Assembly (NCBI RefSeq): GCF_002266435.3
Contig: NZ_CP029426.2
Coordinates: 1-64,000, forward strand
DNA from: Bradyrhizobium amphicarpaeae
GTDB taxonomy: Bacteria > Pseudomonadota > Alphaproteobacteria > Rhizobiales > Xanthobacteraceae
Reading direction: 5' to 3'
DNA length: 64,000 nt
Below the pieces are notes generated by a model that searched no databases, had not been told where the DNA came from, and saw only the letters and a program-made list of their open reading frames with translations. The position numbers and the translations under genes were made by a program. Shown here piece by piece: positions 1 to 11,166 of this stretch. Every line of letters begins with the position of its first letter. Position 1 is the stretch's first letter.

Positions 1-1410
1 ATGACAATGGAACAGGATCGCTGGTCACGCGTGAAGAGCCGGCTGCGCTCGAACGTTGGCGAAGACGTCTACACGAGCTGGTTTGCGCGCATGGATCTGG
101 AAGGCGTGCAGGAGGAGAGCGTGCGGCTCTCGGTACCGACCCGGTTCCTGAAGAGCTGGATTCAGGCGCATTATGCCGAACGCGTGCTGTCGTGCTGGCA
201 GGCCGAAATGCCCGAAGTGCATCGCATCGACCTCACGGTGCGTTCGGCCGTGCGCCCGGTGGTGCAGCCGAAGGAAGCCCCCGCGCCGGTCGAGACGCGA
301 CGCGCGCCCGCGCCGGAGCTGCGTTCGACCGCGACCGCGCCGGTCTCGGCCAATCACGATGCGCTCGGCGGCTCGCCGCTCGATCCGCGCCTGACTTTCG
401 CAAGCTTCGTCGTCGGCCGCTCCAACACGCTGGCGCATGCGGCTGCACGTCAGGTCGCGGAAGGTCGCCGCGGCGATCCCGTGATGTTCAATCCGCTCTA
501 CATCCATGCCGGCGTCGGGCTCGGCAAGACACATCTGCTGCAGGCGGTGACCTGGGCCGGCAATTCCGGCAACGAGCGCAAGGTGCTGTACCTGACGGCC
601 GAAAAATTCATGTACGGCTTCGTCGCCGCGCTGAAGACGCAGACGGCGCTGGCCTTCAAGGAAGCGCTGCGCGGCATCGACGTGCTGGTGATCGACGATC
701 TGCAGTTCCTGCAGGGCAAGTCGACCCAGGCCGAGTTCTGTCACACGCTGAACGCGCTGATCGATGCCGGCCGCCAGGTCGTGATCGCGGCCGACCGGCC
801 GCCGTCCGATCTCGAAAGCCTCGACGACCGCGTCCGCTCGCGGCTCGCCGGCGGCCTCGTGGTCGAGATGGGCTCGCTCGGCGAAGAGCTGCGCCACGGC
901 ATCCTCAAATCGCGTGTCGCCGCGGCCCGCGCTCATCATGCGACCTTCGAGGTGCCGGAGGAAGTGCTGCTTTATCTGGCGCGCACCATCACCCATAACG
1001 GCCGCGACCTCGAAGGCGCGATCAACCGCCTGCTGGCGCACTCGAAGCTCAACAACCGGCCGGTGACGCTGGAGATGGCGGAGCACGAGGTGCGCGACCT
1101 GGTCCGGCCGCAGGAGCCGAAGCGGATCAAGATCGAGGACATCCAGCGCGTGGTGGCGCGGCAGTATAATGTCAGCCGCTCCGACCTGCTCTCCTCCCGC
1201 CGCACCGCCAATGTGGTGCGCCCGCGCCAAGTGGCGATGTATCTCGCCAAGACGCTGACCCTGCGCTCGCTCCCCGAGATCGGCCGCCGCTTCGGCGGGC
1301 GCGACCACACCACGGTGCTGCACGCCGTGCGCAAGATCGAGGCCCTGGTCTCCAAGGACACTGCGCTGTCCGAGGAAGTGGAGTCGCTGAAGCGCCAGCT
1401 TCAGGAATAA
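1..1410 (+). CDS. dnaA: Chromosomal replication initiator protein DnaA
   Basis: DnaA binds DnaA boxes at the origin, melts the duplex and recruits the helicase. The 469-residue product is of normal family length and has the four-part layout: an N-terminal interaction domain (about 1-75), a Pro/Ala/Arg-rich linker (about 80-125), an AAA+ ATPase, and a C-terminal duplex-binding domain. Walker A is GVGLGKTH at residues 171-178, Walker B is VLVIDDLQF near 229-237, and the DnaA signature [15 protein letters not shown] begins near residue 433. The start ATG is base 1, so the promoter and any upstream boxes are outside the window. dnaN follows in the same direction after 257 bases. Identity is certain; an upstream in-frame start cannot be excluded. 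Confidence 0.98.
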   Translation: MTMEQDRWSRVKSRLRSNVGEDVYTSWFARMDLEGVQEESVRLSVPTRFLKSWIQAHYAERVLSCWQAEMPEVHRIDLTVRSAVRPVVQPKEAPAPVETRRAPAPELRSTATAPVSANHDALGGSPLDPRLTFASFVVGRSNTLAHAAARQVAEGRRGDPVMFNPLYIHAGVGLGKTHLLQAVTWAGNSGNERKVLYLTAEKFMYGFVAALKTQTALAFKEALRGIDVLVIDDLQFLQGKSTQAEFCHTLNALIDAGRQVVIAADRPPSDLESLDDRVRSRLAGGLVVEMGSLGEELRHGILKSRVAAARAHHATFEVPEEVLLYLARTITHNGRDLEGAINRLLAHSKLNNRPVTLEMAEHEVRDLVRPQEPKRIKIEDIQRVVARQYNVSRSDLLSSRRTANVVRPRQVAMYLAKTLTLRSLPEIGRRFGGRDHTTVLHAVRKIEALVSKDTALSEEVESLKRQLQE

Positions 1411-1433
1411 ACGCCTAAGCTCCCGCCATTCTC

Positions 1434-1468
1434 CCGCCACCCAGGCCACGCCCGGGTGGCGGCCTGCG
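1434..1468 (+). terminator. Possible terminator after dnaA
   Basis: A 9-base inverted repeat, CCGCCACCC (1434-1442) and GGGTGGCGG (1454-1462), lies 24 bases after the dnaA stop and is followed by a short T run (GTTTT, ending 1472). The loop is 11 bases and the T run is short, so this may be a weak terminator or a processing hairpin between dnaA and dnaN. I see nothing else in the 257-base gap apart from the dnaN leader. Confidence 0.35.
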
Positions 1469-1667
1469 TTTTGGGCGGTAAATCGTGGGGAACTGCCCCG
1501 CAATCCCTTGAAACGGATGGCTTTCCGCGCCACCTTGCGCGACCCTGACGGCTTTGGTCATATCGGCTGGATGATCGGGCTTTCCGGGGTCTTCGGTGCC
1601 GTGGCGCGCGTCCCGCCGCCCGGCTTTTCCAACGCTGTGTTTTCTTTGGGATCGGGCGAGTAGTGCA

Positions 1668-2786
1668 ATGAAGGTTACGGTCGAACGCGCGCAACTCCTG
1701 AAGTCGCTGGGCCATGTCCATCGCGTGGTCGAGCGCCGCAATACGATTCCGATCCTCGGCAACGTGCTGGTCCGGGCCGAGAACGCCAAATTGTCGCTGA
1801 AGGCGACCGACCTCGACCTCGAGGTGACGGAGACGCTGCCGGCGGAAACCGCGACCGCGGGTTCCACCACCGTGCCGGCGCACATGTTCTACGACATCGT
1901 GCGCAAGCTGCCTGACGGCTCGCAGATCGTGCTCGAGGCCGACGGCGACCGCGCCGTGCTGGCGATCCGCGCCGGCCGCTCGCGCTTCACGCTGCAGACC
2001 CTGCCGGAGAATGATTTCCCAGACCTGGCCGCCGGCGACATGTCGCATTCGTTCTCGCTCGCCGCCAAGGACGTCAAGCGGCTGATCGACCGCACCCAGT
2101 TCGCGATCTCCACCGAGGAGACCCGCTATTACCTCAACGGCATCTATCTGCACGCCGCCGGCACGCCCCAGGCCGCGACCTTGCGCGGCGTCGCCACCGA
2201 CGGCCACCGCCTCGCCCAGCTCGATCTGGTGCAGCCCAAGGGCGCCGAAGGCATGCCCGGCGTGATCGTGCCGCGCAAGACCGTCGGCGAGGTGCAGCGC
2301 CTGATCGAGGATGCCGACGCCGAGATGACGATCGAGTTGTCGCAGGCAAAAATCCGTTTCACCATCGGCAACGTCGTGCTGACCTCGAAACTGATCGACG
2401 GCACCTTCCCCGACTACGGCCGCGTCATCCCGCAGGGCAACGACAAGGAGCTCGTCGTCGACAAGAAGGACTTCGAGAACGCGGTCGACCGCGTTTCCAC
2501 CATTTCCAGCGAACGCGGCCGCGCCGTAAAACTGTCGCTGTCGCCGGGCAAGCTGGTGCTGTCGGTCACCAATCCGGATTCCGGCAGCGCGACCGAAGAG
2601 CTGGAGGTCGAGTACGCCTCCGACGCCCTCGATATCGGCTTCAACTCGCGCTATCTGCTCGACATCGCCTCCCAGATCGAAGGCGACGTCGCCACACTCC
2701 GGCTCGCCGATCCCGGCTCCCCGACCCTGGTGCAAGACCGCGACGACAAGAGCGCACTGTATGTGCTGATGCCGATGCGGGTGTGA
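1668..2786 (+). CDS. dnaN: DNA polymerase III beta subunit (sliding clamp)
   Basis: The beta clamp is a ring-shaped dimer that tethers the replicative polymerase to DNA. The product is 372 residues, the usual length, with three repeated clamp folds. It opens MKVTVERAQLLKSLGHVHRVVERRNTIPIL, of which the segment ERRNTIPIL is highly characteristic of the first fold. It ends YVLMPMRV, which matches the family C-terminus. The frame is open upstream to 1596, but the ATG at 1668 gives the canonical N-terminus and length. It follows dnaA and would normally be followed directly by recF, but here a small DUF559 gene intervenes. Core replication gene; identity is certain. Confidence 0.98.
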   Translation: MKVTVERAQLLKSLGHVHRVVERRNTIPILGNVLVRAENAKLSLKATDLDLEVTETLPAETATAGSTTVPAHMFYDIVRKLPDGSQIVLEADGDRAVLAIRAGRSRFTLQTLPENDFPDLAAGDMSHSFSLAAKDVKRLIDRTQFAISTEETRYYLNGIYLHAAGTPQAATLRGVATDGHRLAQLDLVQPKGAEGMPGVIVPRKTVGEVQRLIEDADAEMTIELSQAKIRFTIGNVVLTSKLIDGTFPDYGRVIPQGNDKELVVDKKDFENAVDRVSTISSERGRAVKLSLSPGKLVLSVTNPDSGSATEELEVEYASDALDIGFNSRYLLDIASQIEGDVATLRLADPGSPTLVQDRDDKSALYVLMPMRV

Positions 2787-2842
2787 GTGTGAGGCAGCGG
2801 CTTCTTCTTCTCTCGACGAAATCGCGATGCACGTTGTTGCGT

Positions 2843-2903
2843 CCTCTCCCCTTGTGGGAGAGGACAGCTCCGCCGGCGGAAACAAACTCAATCAGGTGAG
2901 GGG
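2843..2903 (+). repeat. REP-like palindromic repeat, family A, left copy
   Basis: The copy starts with a hairpin, CCTCTCC-CCTTGTG-GGAGAGG (2843-2863). A GC-rich segment (CTCCGCCGGCGG) follows, and the copy ends in GGTGAGGGG at 2895-2903. The same order (CCCCTTGTGGG hairpin, variable hairpin, TGAGGGG tail) recurs at 3277-3333, 12610-12656, 17861-17923 and 17970-18017. This copy ends at the base before the start codon of the DUF559 gene. Confidence 0.8.
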
Positions 2904-3272
2904 TTGGTGCCGCAGGATCCGTCCCATCGGCCCGTCCCCAGACCTCTCCGCCAATTTGCGAAGAATATGCGCCGCGAACCGACGGACGCCGAAGCCGCAA
3001 TGTGGCGCCTGCTGAGAGACCGCCGTCTGTCCACATTCAAATTTCGGCGGCAGGTTCCGTTCAGGAATTACATTCTCGACTTTGTCTGCTTCGAGAAGCG
3101 CCTTGTGATCGAGATCGATGGGAGCCAGCACGCAGAATCACAACGCGATGTCGCTCGTGACGCCGCCCTCTCCGCTGAAGGCTTTTCCATCGCGCGCTAT
3201 TGGAACAATGAGGTGCTACAGCAGCCCACTTCTGTGTTGGAAGACGTCCTTGCAAAGCTTGCCGGGCGGTAA
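2904..3272 (+). CDS. DUF559 family endonuclease-like protein
   Basis: The 122-residue product belongs to DUF559, a family with the fold of Vsr/PD-(D/E)XK nucleases. The likely catalytic set is visible: Asp59 in the segment YILDFVCFE, Glu70 and Asp72 in VIEIDGSQH, and His76 just after. RYWNNEV (98-104) is another family hallmark. No substrate is known from the sequence. TTG at 2904 is the first start; GTG 2907 and ATG 2967 are alternatives, the last beginning MRREPTDAE. The gene is framed almost exactly by inverted REP-like repeats (2843-2903 and 3277-3333), and it splits the usual dnaN-recF pair, which suggests insertion as a unit. I infer nuclease activity from family fold only. Confidence 0.85.
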   Translation: MVPQDPSHRPVPRPLRQFAKNMRREPTDAEAAMWRLLRDRRLSTFKFRRQVPFRNYILDFVCFEKRLVIEIDGSQHAESQRDVARDAALSAEGFSIARYWNNEVLQQPTSVLEDVLAKLAGR

Positions 3273-3276
3273 GATA

Positions 3277-3333
3277 CCCCTCACCCGTCGCCTCACTTCG
3301 TGAGGCGCCACCCTCCCCCACAAGGGGGGAGGG
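3277..3333 (-). repeat. REP-like palindromic repeat, family A, right copy (inverted)
   Basis: This is the reverse orientation of the 2843-2903 copy. It starts CCCCTCACCC (3277-3286), continues with a 7-base-pair hairpin GCCTCAC-TTC-GTGAGGC (3290-3306), and ends in CCCTCCCCC-ACAA-GGGGGGAGGG (3311-3333). It begins four bases after the stop codon of the DUF559 gene. It shares GACGGGTGAGGGGTAT, read on the minus strand, with the copy at 17861-17923. Confidence 0.8.
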
Positions 3334-3357
3334 CTCAGAGCGTGCCGCAGCCCAAAC

Positions 3358-4494
3358 ATGACCCCCTCCCGCATTCATCGCCTGACGCTGACGCATTTTC
3401 GCAATTATCGGGCGGCGGGGCTCGAGACGGCGGCCGACATGGTGGCGCTGGTCGGGCCGAACGGGGCGGGCAAGACCAATTGCATCGAGGCGATCTCGTT
3501 CCTGTCGCCGGGACGCGGCCTGCGGCGCGCCACGCTGGAAGACATCGCCGACAACCAGGGCGACGGCTCCTGGGCGGTGTCGGCGCAGGTCGAGGGCGCG
3601 CTGGGGTTGGCGACGCTCGGCACCGGCATCGATGCGCCACGGCCCGATGCCGCCGTGAGCCGGCGCTGCCGCATCGACCGCGAGCCGGTGGGTTCGGCGG
3701 CCGCCTTCGGCGACCATATCCGCATGGTATGGCTGACGCCGGCGATGGACGGGCTATTCATGGGCGCAGGCTCGGAGCGGCGGCGCTTCTTCGATCGCCT
3801 GGTGCTGGCGATCGACAGCGAGCATTCCAGCCGCATCAACGCGCTGGAACGCTCACTGCGCTCACGCAACCGCCTGCTCGAAACCCGCAATTACGACGAC
3901 CATTGGTGCGACGCGATCGAGCGCGAGACCGCCGAGCTTGCGGTCGCGGTCGCGGCAACGCGCGGCCAGACCGCAGCGCGCCTCACCGGCATGCTGAATG
4001 CGCGCGCGCAGGCCTCCGCCTTTCCCTCGGCGCAGATCGCGCTCGACGGCTGGATGGAGAACGCGCTGCTGACGGAGACGGCGACGTCGGTCGAGGACCG
4101 CTACCGCCAGATATTGCGCGACAACCGTCCGCGCGATGCCATCGCCGGCCGCACCACCGACGGCCCGCACCTCACCGATCTCCAGGTGATCTATGCGCCG
4201 AAAAGCATGCCCGCGCGTGATGCGTCCACGGGCGAGCAGAAGGCGCTGCTGATCGGGCTGGTGCTGGCGCATGCGAGCCTGGTCGCCGAGATGACCGGCA
4301 TCGTGCCACTGTTGCTGCTCGACGAGGTCGTCGCCCATCTCGATCCCAGCAGGCGCGCCGCGTTGTTCGACGAGTTGCGCAAGCTTGGCGCGCAAGTGTG
4401 GCTGACCGGCGCGGATCCGGCCGCCTTCACCGAGATCGGCGCTGGAGGCGAAGTCTTCGACGTCGAGAGCGGACAGGTCTCGTCCCGACGCTAG
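3358..4494 (+). CDS. recF: DNA replication and repair protein RecF
   Basis: RecF is an SMC-like ATPase that, with RecO and RecR, loads RecA at single-strand gaps. The product has 378 residues. It opens RIHRLTLTHFRNY, the family N-terminus. Walker A is GPNGAGKTN (about 33-41), the ABC-type signature is in the segment STGEQKALLIGL (about 286-297), and Walker B is LLLLDEVVAHLD (about 318-329). The start ATG lies 24 bases after the family A repeat, so the gene may now rely on a promoter within or beyond that insert. The order dnaA-dnaN-recF-gyrB is standard; here it is interrupted on both sides of recF. Confidence 0.97.
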   Translation: MTPSRIHRLTLTHFRNYRAAGLETAADMVALVGPNGAGKTNCIEAISFLSPGRGLRRATLEDIADNQGDGSWAVSAQVEGALGLATLGTGIDAPRPDAAVSRRCRIDREPVGSAAAFGDHIRMVWLTPAMDGLFMGAGSERRRFFDRLVLAIDSEHSSRINALERSLRSRNRLLETRNYDDHWCDAIERETAELAVAVAATRGQTAARLTGMLNARAQASAFPSAQIALDGWMENALLTETATSVEDRYRQILRDNRPRDAIAGRTTDGPHLTDLQVIYAPKSMPARDASTGEQKALLIGLVLAHASLVAEMTGIVPLLLLDEVVAHLDPSRRAALFDELRKLGAQVWLTGADPAAFTEIGAGGEVFDVESGQVSSRR

Positions 4495-4611
4495 GCCTTC
4501 GGGTTGAACCCGCCCTGTTCCATCAGCGACTAGCTGTCTGAAGCGGCGCCGACGGTGCCGCCGTTGTGCAATCGCGCAGGATTTCCCACGCGCGATGCTT
4601 GGAGCGTAGGC

Positions 4612-5355
4612 ATGACGACGGTAAGGCATGGAACGAGAGCGCCTGCGCGATGGCAACTTCTTGCGTGCGGCCTCGCCCTGTTTGCGAGCTGCCTGCTCGC
4701 GGCAAGCGCCGGGGCCTGGGTATCGAATTTGTCGCCGCTGTTTTCGACCGCGCTCGCGCCGGATCCCGATGCGCAGCTGCCCGCGCCGGCCCGCTACCTC
4801 TATCGAGGAATCCACACCACCGTGATGCCCGGCGTCGAAGCCCCGCTCCGCACCCGGCTCGAAACCACCGTGCCCGCAGAGCTCGGCGACGTCCTCCGCT
4901 TCTATCGCAAGGAGCTTGGAAAGCTCGGCTGGCAGGAACAGCCCGATGGCGCGGTGATCGCAACCGATCACGTCCAGCTCGCCTTCACCTCGCCGCTGAG
5001 GCCGGCCGCACTGCAGCTCACCCGCAACGACAGCAGCACCTCGGTCCATCTCGTGCAGAAGAACGCCGATGCGGCGACCCGGGCCAATATCACACCCGAA
5101 CCCGGCCAGGCGAAACTGGTGTTCAGCAATATCAGCGGGAGGGAAGCGGCGCTCACGATCAACGCACGAACGGTCGAGCGCGCCGCCGGCACCAATGCGG
5201 TATCGCTGGATCTGGCGCCCGGCAAGTATTCCTACGAACTGACCGTATCCAACCATTCAGCGGCCACGAACGTCCTCAACCTTGCCGCCGGCGATACCTG
5301 GGAGCTCACGATCGGGCGCGACGGCGACGCCTGGCCACCGCTCCAGCTGTATTGA
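4612..5355 (+). CDS. Exported protein of unknown function, paralogue of the next gene
   Basis: I do not recognise a named family. The 247-residue product starts MTTVRHGTRAPARWQLL, with a hydrophobic segment at about 15-36 (LACGLALFASCLLAASAGAW) that looks like a signal peptide or anchor. After it comes one copy of a unit with the core VLRFYRKELGKLGWQEQ (about 91-108). The last 200 residues align closely with the C-terminal 200 residues of the neighbouring 718-residue protein, down to the ending PLQLY versus PLQMY. ATG 4612 is preferred over 4555 because it puts the basic region and hydrophobic stretch at the N-terminus, as in the paralogue. It looks like a tandem duplicate located between recF and gyrB. 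Confidence 0.8.
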   Translation: MTTVRHGTRAPARWQLLACGLALFASCLLAASAGAWVSNLSPLFSTALAPDPDAQLPAPARYLYRGIHTTVMPGVEAPLRTRLETTVPAELGDVLRFYRKELGKLGWQEQPDGAVIATDHVQLAFTSPLRPAALQLTRNDSSTSVHLVQKNADAATRANITPEPGQAKLVFSNISGREAALTINARTVERAAGTNAVSLDLAPGKYSYELTVSNHSAATNVLNLAAGDTWELTIGRDGDAWPPLQLY

Positions 5356-5507
5356 GCAGCTACATGGCGCAGCCATATCGAGGCTTGCGCGATCTTTGAA
5401 CCTCACGGGTTCCAGCCGCGACTTCTCGTCAGAGGCCGCGCCGATGGTGCCGCAGCCTGCAATCGCGCGCGAGCCGATGCGCACGCCATGCCCCTGGAGA
5501 AGTGACG

Positions 5508-7664
5508 ATGTCGAGGATGACGCGCGGGACTCAGGTCCCGGCACGCTGGCGGCTGCTTGCATGCGGCCTGTTCCTGATGGCGAGCTGCGGGGTCGCGGCG
5601 GCCGCCGACCCGGGTATCGTCGACGTCCACGCGTTGCCGCAGCTCGAAGGCGCGGTGGAGGACACCTCGCGCCCCGATCCCTATCGCGTCGAATATCGCG
5701 TGCCGACGCCGCAAGCCGTGACGTCGCAGGCGGCGCGAAAGCTCCTGAACACCGAGGGCTGGGTGTCCTATGTGCTGCCGCTGGAAGAGAAGAGCGCCAC
5801 GTTGAAATTCAAGAAGGGACGGCAGGGCCTGTCCGTTCACTTCACGCAAGCGCTCGGCCGGCCCGATCAATCCATGGTGTATTACAAGACCGACCGAATC
5901 TATTCGAACGTGCCATTTCCCGACGGCGCGAGCGACCTCGTGTTCGACGGCACGAGGCCCTATCTCGGCTGCATTGCACCCGGCGCGCTCGATGCGACCT
6001 CCGAGTTCTACACCAGCCGGATGGAAGCGATCGGCTGGCGCAAGCTCACGGCGGAAACGGCCGCGCGCTGGACCAATGCCGGCCTCGACGAGACCGTTCA
6101 GAATGGCGTGCGCGCGTTCTACGACCATCCCGAAGGCGACACGACGCAGTTCTACAAGCAGAAACCGGTCATGCTGACGTTGACGCGACGCGACGACGGC
6201 CGCACCAATGTCGAGATCCGGATCGCACCCTTCGCGCTGCCCGCCGATCTCAATGCGGACAGCGACGTCGCCGGCCTGCCGCGGCCGAACCCGACCAAGT
6301 GGACCAGAGGCCTCGGCAGCGCAAGCTCCAACAAACGCGAAATGAGCGTCGCCGCAATGGCCGAGCTGCCCGCGGTGCTCGCCTTCTATCATCGCGAACT
6401 CGCCGCGCGCGGCTGGCAGGACGATGGCAGCGCGCCGCTCGCCCCTGGCGACGACGTCGCCATCAAGATCTCCAACGCCGAGGAAACCGGCGTGCTGCGG
6501 CTCGGCCGCAAATATGATTTCACCATGGTCAGCCTGACCGCGCAGGTGAAGGAATCCGCGCTCGCCGCCCGCGCCAAGGCGAAGAAGGAAGCCGACGAGA
6601 AATTCCTGGGAGATGCGTTAGGTGCGGCCAGGCAGCTCATCGCCGCCGACGAAGCGAGACGCAAGGTGCAGGCGGCCACGCTGTCCGATGCACCGCTCAA
6701 TGCGCTCGCCGGCAGCAGCACGCCGGTGCCGCTGCCCGAGACCGCCGAGGGCGTGAAATTCGAGGGCGACGACGGCCATCTCGAATTCTCCTCCACCTCG
6801 AGCGTCAAGGCGCTCACCGCGTTCTATCGCGCGTCACTCAAGCCCGCCGGCTGGAAGGAGCAGCCCTCCGTCATCAACCAGCCCAACATGGCGGTGATGG
6901 AATTCGCCAAGGGCGGCAAGTCGATCTCGATGACCGTGATGCAGATGGGACCGAAGGTGAATGTCCGCGCCGACGGATCGGGGCTGGTGATGGCCGCAGC
7001 GAAGCCGACGGCCGCCGCGGAGGTGCAGGCCAAATCCTCCGAGCCGCTCAAGCCCGATCCTGAATCCCAGCTCCCCGTGCCGACGCAGCGGTCGTCGACC
7101 TCGCTCGCCACCACCAAGATGCCGGGGAGCGAGACGCCGTTCCGCCGCGAGCTGGCAGCCAGCATCCCGGCCCCGCTCGGCGATGTCCTGGCCTTCTACC
7201 GGACTGAGCTTTCCAGGCTCGGCTGGCAGGAAAAAACCGGCGGCGCGACCGTGTCGGCCGAACGCGCACAGATCGACTTCACCTCGCCGCAAGGCCCGGC
7301 CGTGCTCAAGCTCGGCCGCGCCAAGGGCGAGACCACGGTCAGTCTGGCGCAGAAAAATCCGGATGCCGCTGCCAAGGCCGACATCATGCCGAAGCCCGGC
7401 CAGGCCAGGCTGATGCTCGGCAATATCGGGGCGAAGGAGGCCTCGCTGACGATCAACAAGCAGACGGTGAAGATCGCGGCCGGCGCCGGCGGTCCGCAAT
7501 CGCCGAAAGGCCCGATGCTCGACCTTCCGCCGGGTACATATCAGTACGCCCTGCGCATGCCCGGGCGCCCGGCCCACACCGAGACCCTCACCGTCGCCGC
7601 AGGTGACGCCTGGGGCCTCATGGTGGGGCCGAGCGGCGACGTGCTGCCGCTGCAGATGTATTGA
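5508..7664 (+). CDS. Exported repeat protein of unknown function
   Basis: The product has 718 residues and no function that I recognise. It starts MSRMTRGTQVPARWRLL and has a hydrophobic export signal at about 15-34 ending VAAAADP. The body repeats a unit centred on FY-x-x-x-L/M-x-x-x-GW: FYTSRMEAIGW (about 166-176), FYHRELAARGW (about 293-303), FYRASLKPAGW (about 439-449) and FYRTELSRLGW (about 563-573), with a degenerate LLNTEGW near 80-86. A charged segment rich in Ala, Lys and Glu lies at about 342-395. The C-terminal 200 residues match the preceding gene. GGAGA at 5496-5500 supports ATG 5508 over GTG 5502. A periplasmic or surface role is inferred from the signal only. Confidence 0.8.
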   Translation: MSRMTRGTQVPARWRLLACGLFLMASCGVAAAADPGIVDVHALPQLEGAVEDTSRPDPYRVEYRVPTPQAVTSQAARKLLNTEGWVSYVLPLEEKSATLKFKKGRQGLSVHFTQALGRPDQSMVYYKTDRIYSNVPFPDGASDLVFDGTRPYLGCIAPGALDATSEFYTSRMEAIGWRKLTAETAARWTNAGLDETVQNGVRAFYDHPEGDTTQFYKQKPVMLTLTRRDDGRTNVEIRIAPFALPADLNADSDVAGLPRPNPTKWTRGLGSASSNKREMSVAAMAELPAVLAFYHRELAARGWQDDGSAPLAPGDDVAIKISNAEETGVLRLGRKYDFTMVSLTAQVKESALAARAKAKKEADEKFLGDALGAARQLIAADEARRKVQAATLSDAPLNALAGSSTPVPLPETAEGVKFEGDDGHLEFSSTSSVKALTAFYRASLKPAGWKEQPSVINQPNMAVMEFAKGGKSISMTVMQMGPKVNVRADGSGLVMAAAKPTAAAEVQAKSSEPLKPDPESQLPVPTQRSSTSLATTKMPGSETPFRRELAASIPAPLGDVLAFYRTELSRLGWQEKTGGATVSAERAQIDFTSPQGPAVLKLGRAKGETTVSLAQKNPDAAAKADIMPKPGQARLMLGNIGAKEASLTINKQTVKIAAGAGGPQSPKGPMLDLPPGTYQYALRMPGRPAHTETLTVAAGDAWGLMVGPSGDVLPLQMY

Positions 7665-10422
<2,758 letters not shown>

Positions 10423-10440
10423 GGGCGTTGGCATCGGATG

Positions 10441-10475
10441 GTCGTCATGCCCGGGACAAGCCCGGCCATGACGAC
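10441..10475. repeat. Palindromic intergenic repeat (GTCATGCCCGGG type)
   Basis: A near-perfect dyad: GTCGTCATGCCCGGG, a five-base loop ACAAG, then CCCGGCCATGACGAC, with a single mismatch. It lies 18 bases after the gyrB stop. The same GTCAT/CCGGG theme appears at 27526-27588. It could fold into a stable hairpin after gyrB, but there is no T run. Confidence 0.7.
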
Positions 10476-10565
10476 GTGGGTGTACGTCGGCTGAACCTCA
10501 CCACCCGTCATCGCGACGAAACGGCATGACCCCCGAGGCCAATTCCGGCCGGGAAGCCTCGTGCC

Positions 10566-11033
10566 ATGACCGCCTCTGCAGCAACCAGTTCCGCTCTCCC
10601 CTCCCGCCGGCTCGGCATCATCGGCAGCATCGTCGGCGTGCTGGCGCTGATCGCGGCCGTGTTGCCGCATTGGGTCGTGCCGGTGCTGTATCCGCCACCG
10701 CCGGCGGACAAAGTGATTGTCGACACCGGCCATCGCTTGAAGGATCGCCTGATCGCGCGCGTCAAGGGCGTCGAGTACCAGGCCCCGCCGCGGGAGAAGT
10801 CGACGGGAAGCCAATTGAGCGAGGCGTCCTCGATCGCGGCGATCGCGCTTGGCCTGCTTGCCATCCTGCTCTCGGTCCTCGCCCTCGTGTTTCGCGAAGA
10901 GAGGCTCCTGGCGGGTGTCGCGGCCGCGCTCGGGGCCGGCGCCATTGCCGTCGAAATCTCCTTCCTGGCCATGGGCGTGCTGATGCTGATCGTGATCCTT
11001 TATGTGGTGGCGAATATCATCGGTCTGTTCTAA
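10566..11033 (+). CDS. Small integral membrane protein of unknown function
   Basis: The product has 155 residues and I do not recognise a family. Hydrophobic segments are visible at about 17-40 (LGIIGSIVGVLALIAAVLPHWVV), 86-107 (SIAAIALGLLAILLSVLALVF) and 113-153 (two closely spaced segments ending VVANIIGLF), so four membrane passes are likely. Between the first and second lies a polar loop of about 45 residues, YPPPPADKVIV to STGSQLS, probably periplasmic. It stands alone between gyrB and murA in the same direction. The ATG at 10566 directly precedes the basic segment and first membrane helix. The product contains no Cys, so a disulfide-exchange role is excluded. Confidence 0.7.
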   Translation: MTASAATSSALPSRRLGIIGSIVGVLALIAAVLPHWVVPVLYPPPPADKVIVDTGHRLKDRLIARVKGVEYQAPPREKSTGSQLSEASSIAAIALGLLAILLSVLALVFREERLLAGVAAALGAGAIAVEISFLAMGVLMLIVILYVVANIIGLF

Positions 11034-11166
11034 ACGCCGGTCCGAAAAGGGGCTTTTTCGGCCGCTGAGTGGCCTTCCGCCGCAACAAGTGCGGAATTGC
11101 TCCCCTGCGCGATTCTCTGTAGTTTCCGCCCGAAACAGCCCACCCATCAGGACAGCGAGACTCCAT

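Noticed and set aside
25..1533. A 502-codon open frame antisense to dnaA
   Set aside because: GC-rich coding DNA leaves long open antisense frames; the product is His/Asp/Arg-rich with no family features, and dnaA is certain.
1411..1667. Possible replication origin between dnaA and dnaN
   Set aside because: I found no cluster of TTATCCACA-like DnaA boxes and no AT-rich unwinding region. In alphaproteobacteria the origin is often near hemE rather than here, and the bases upstream of dnaA are outside the window.
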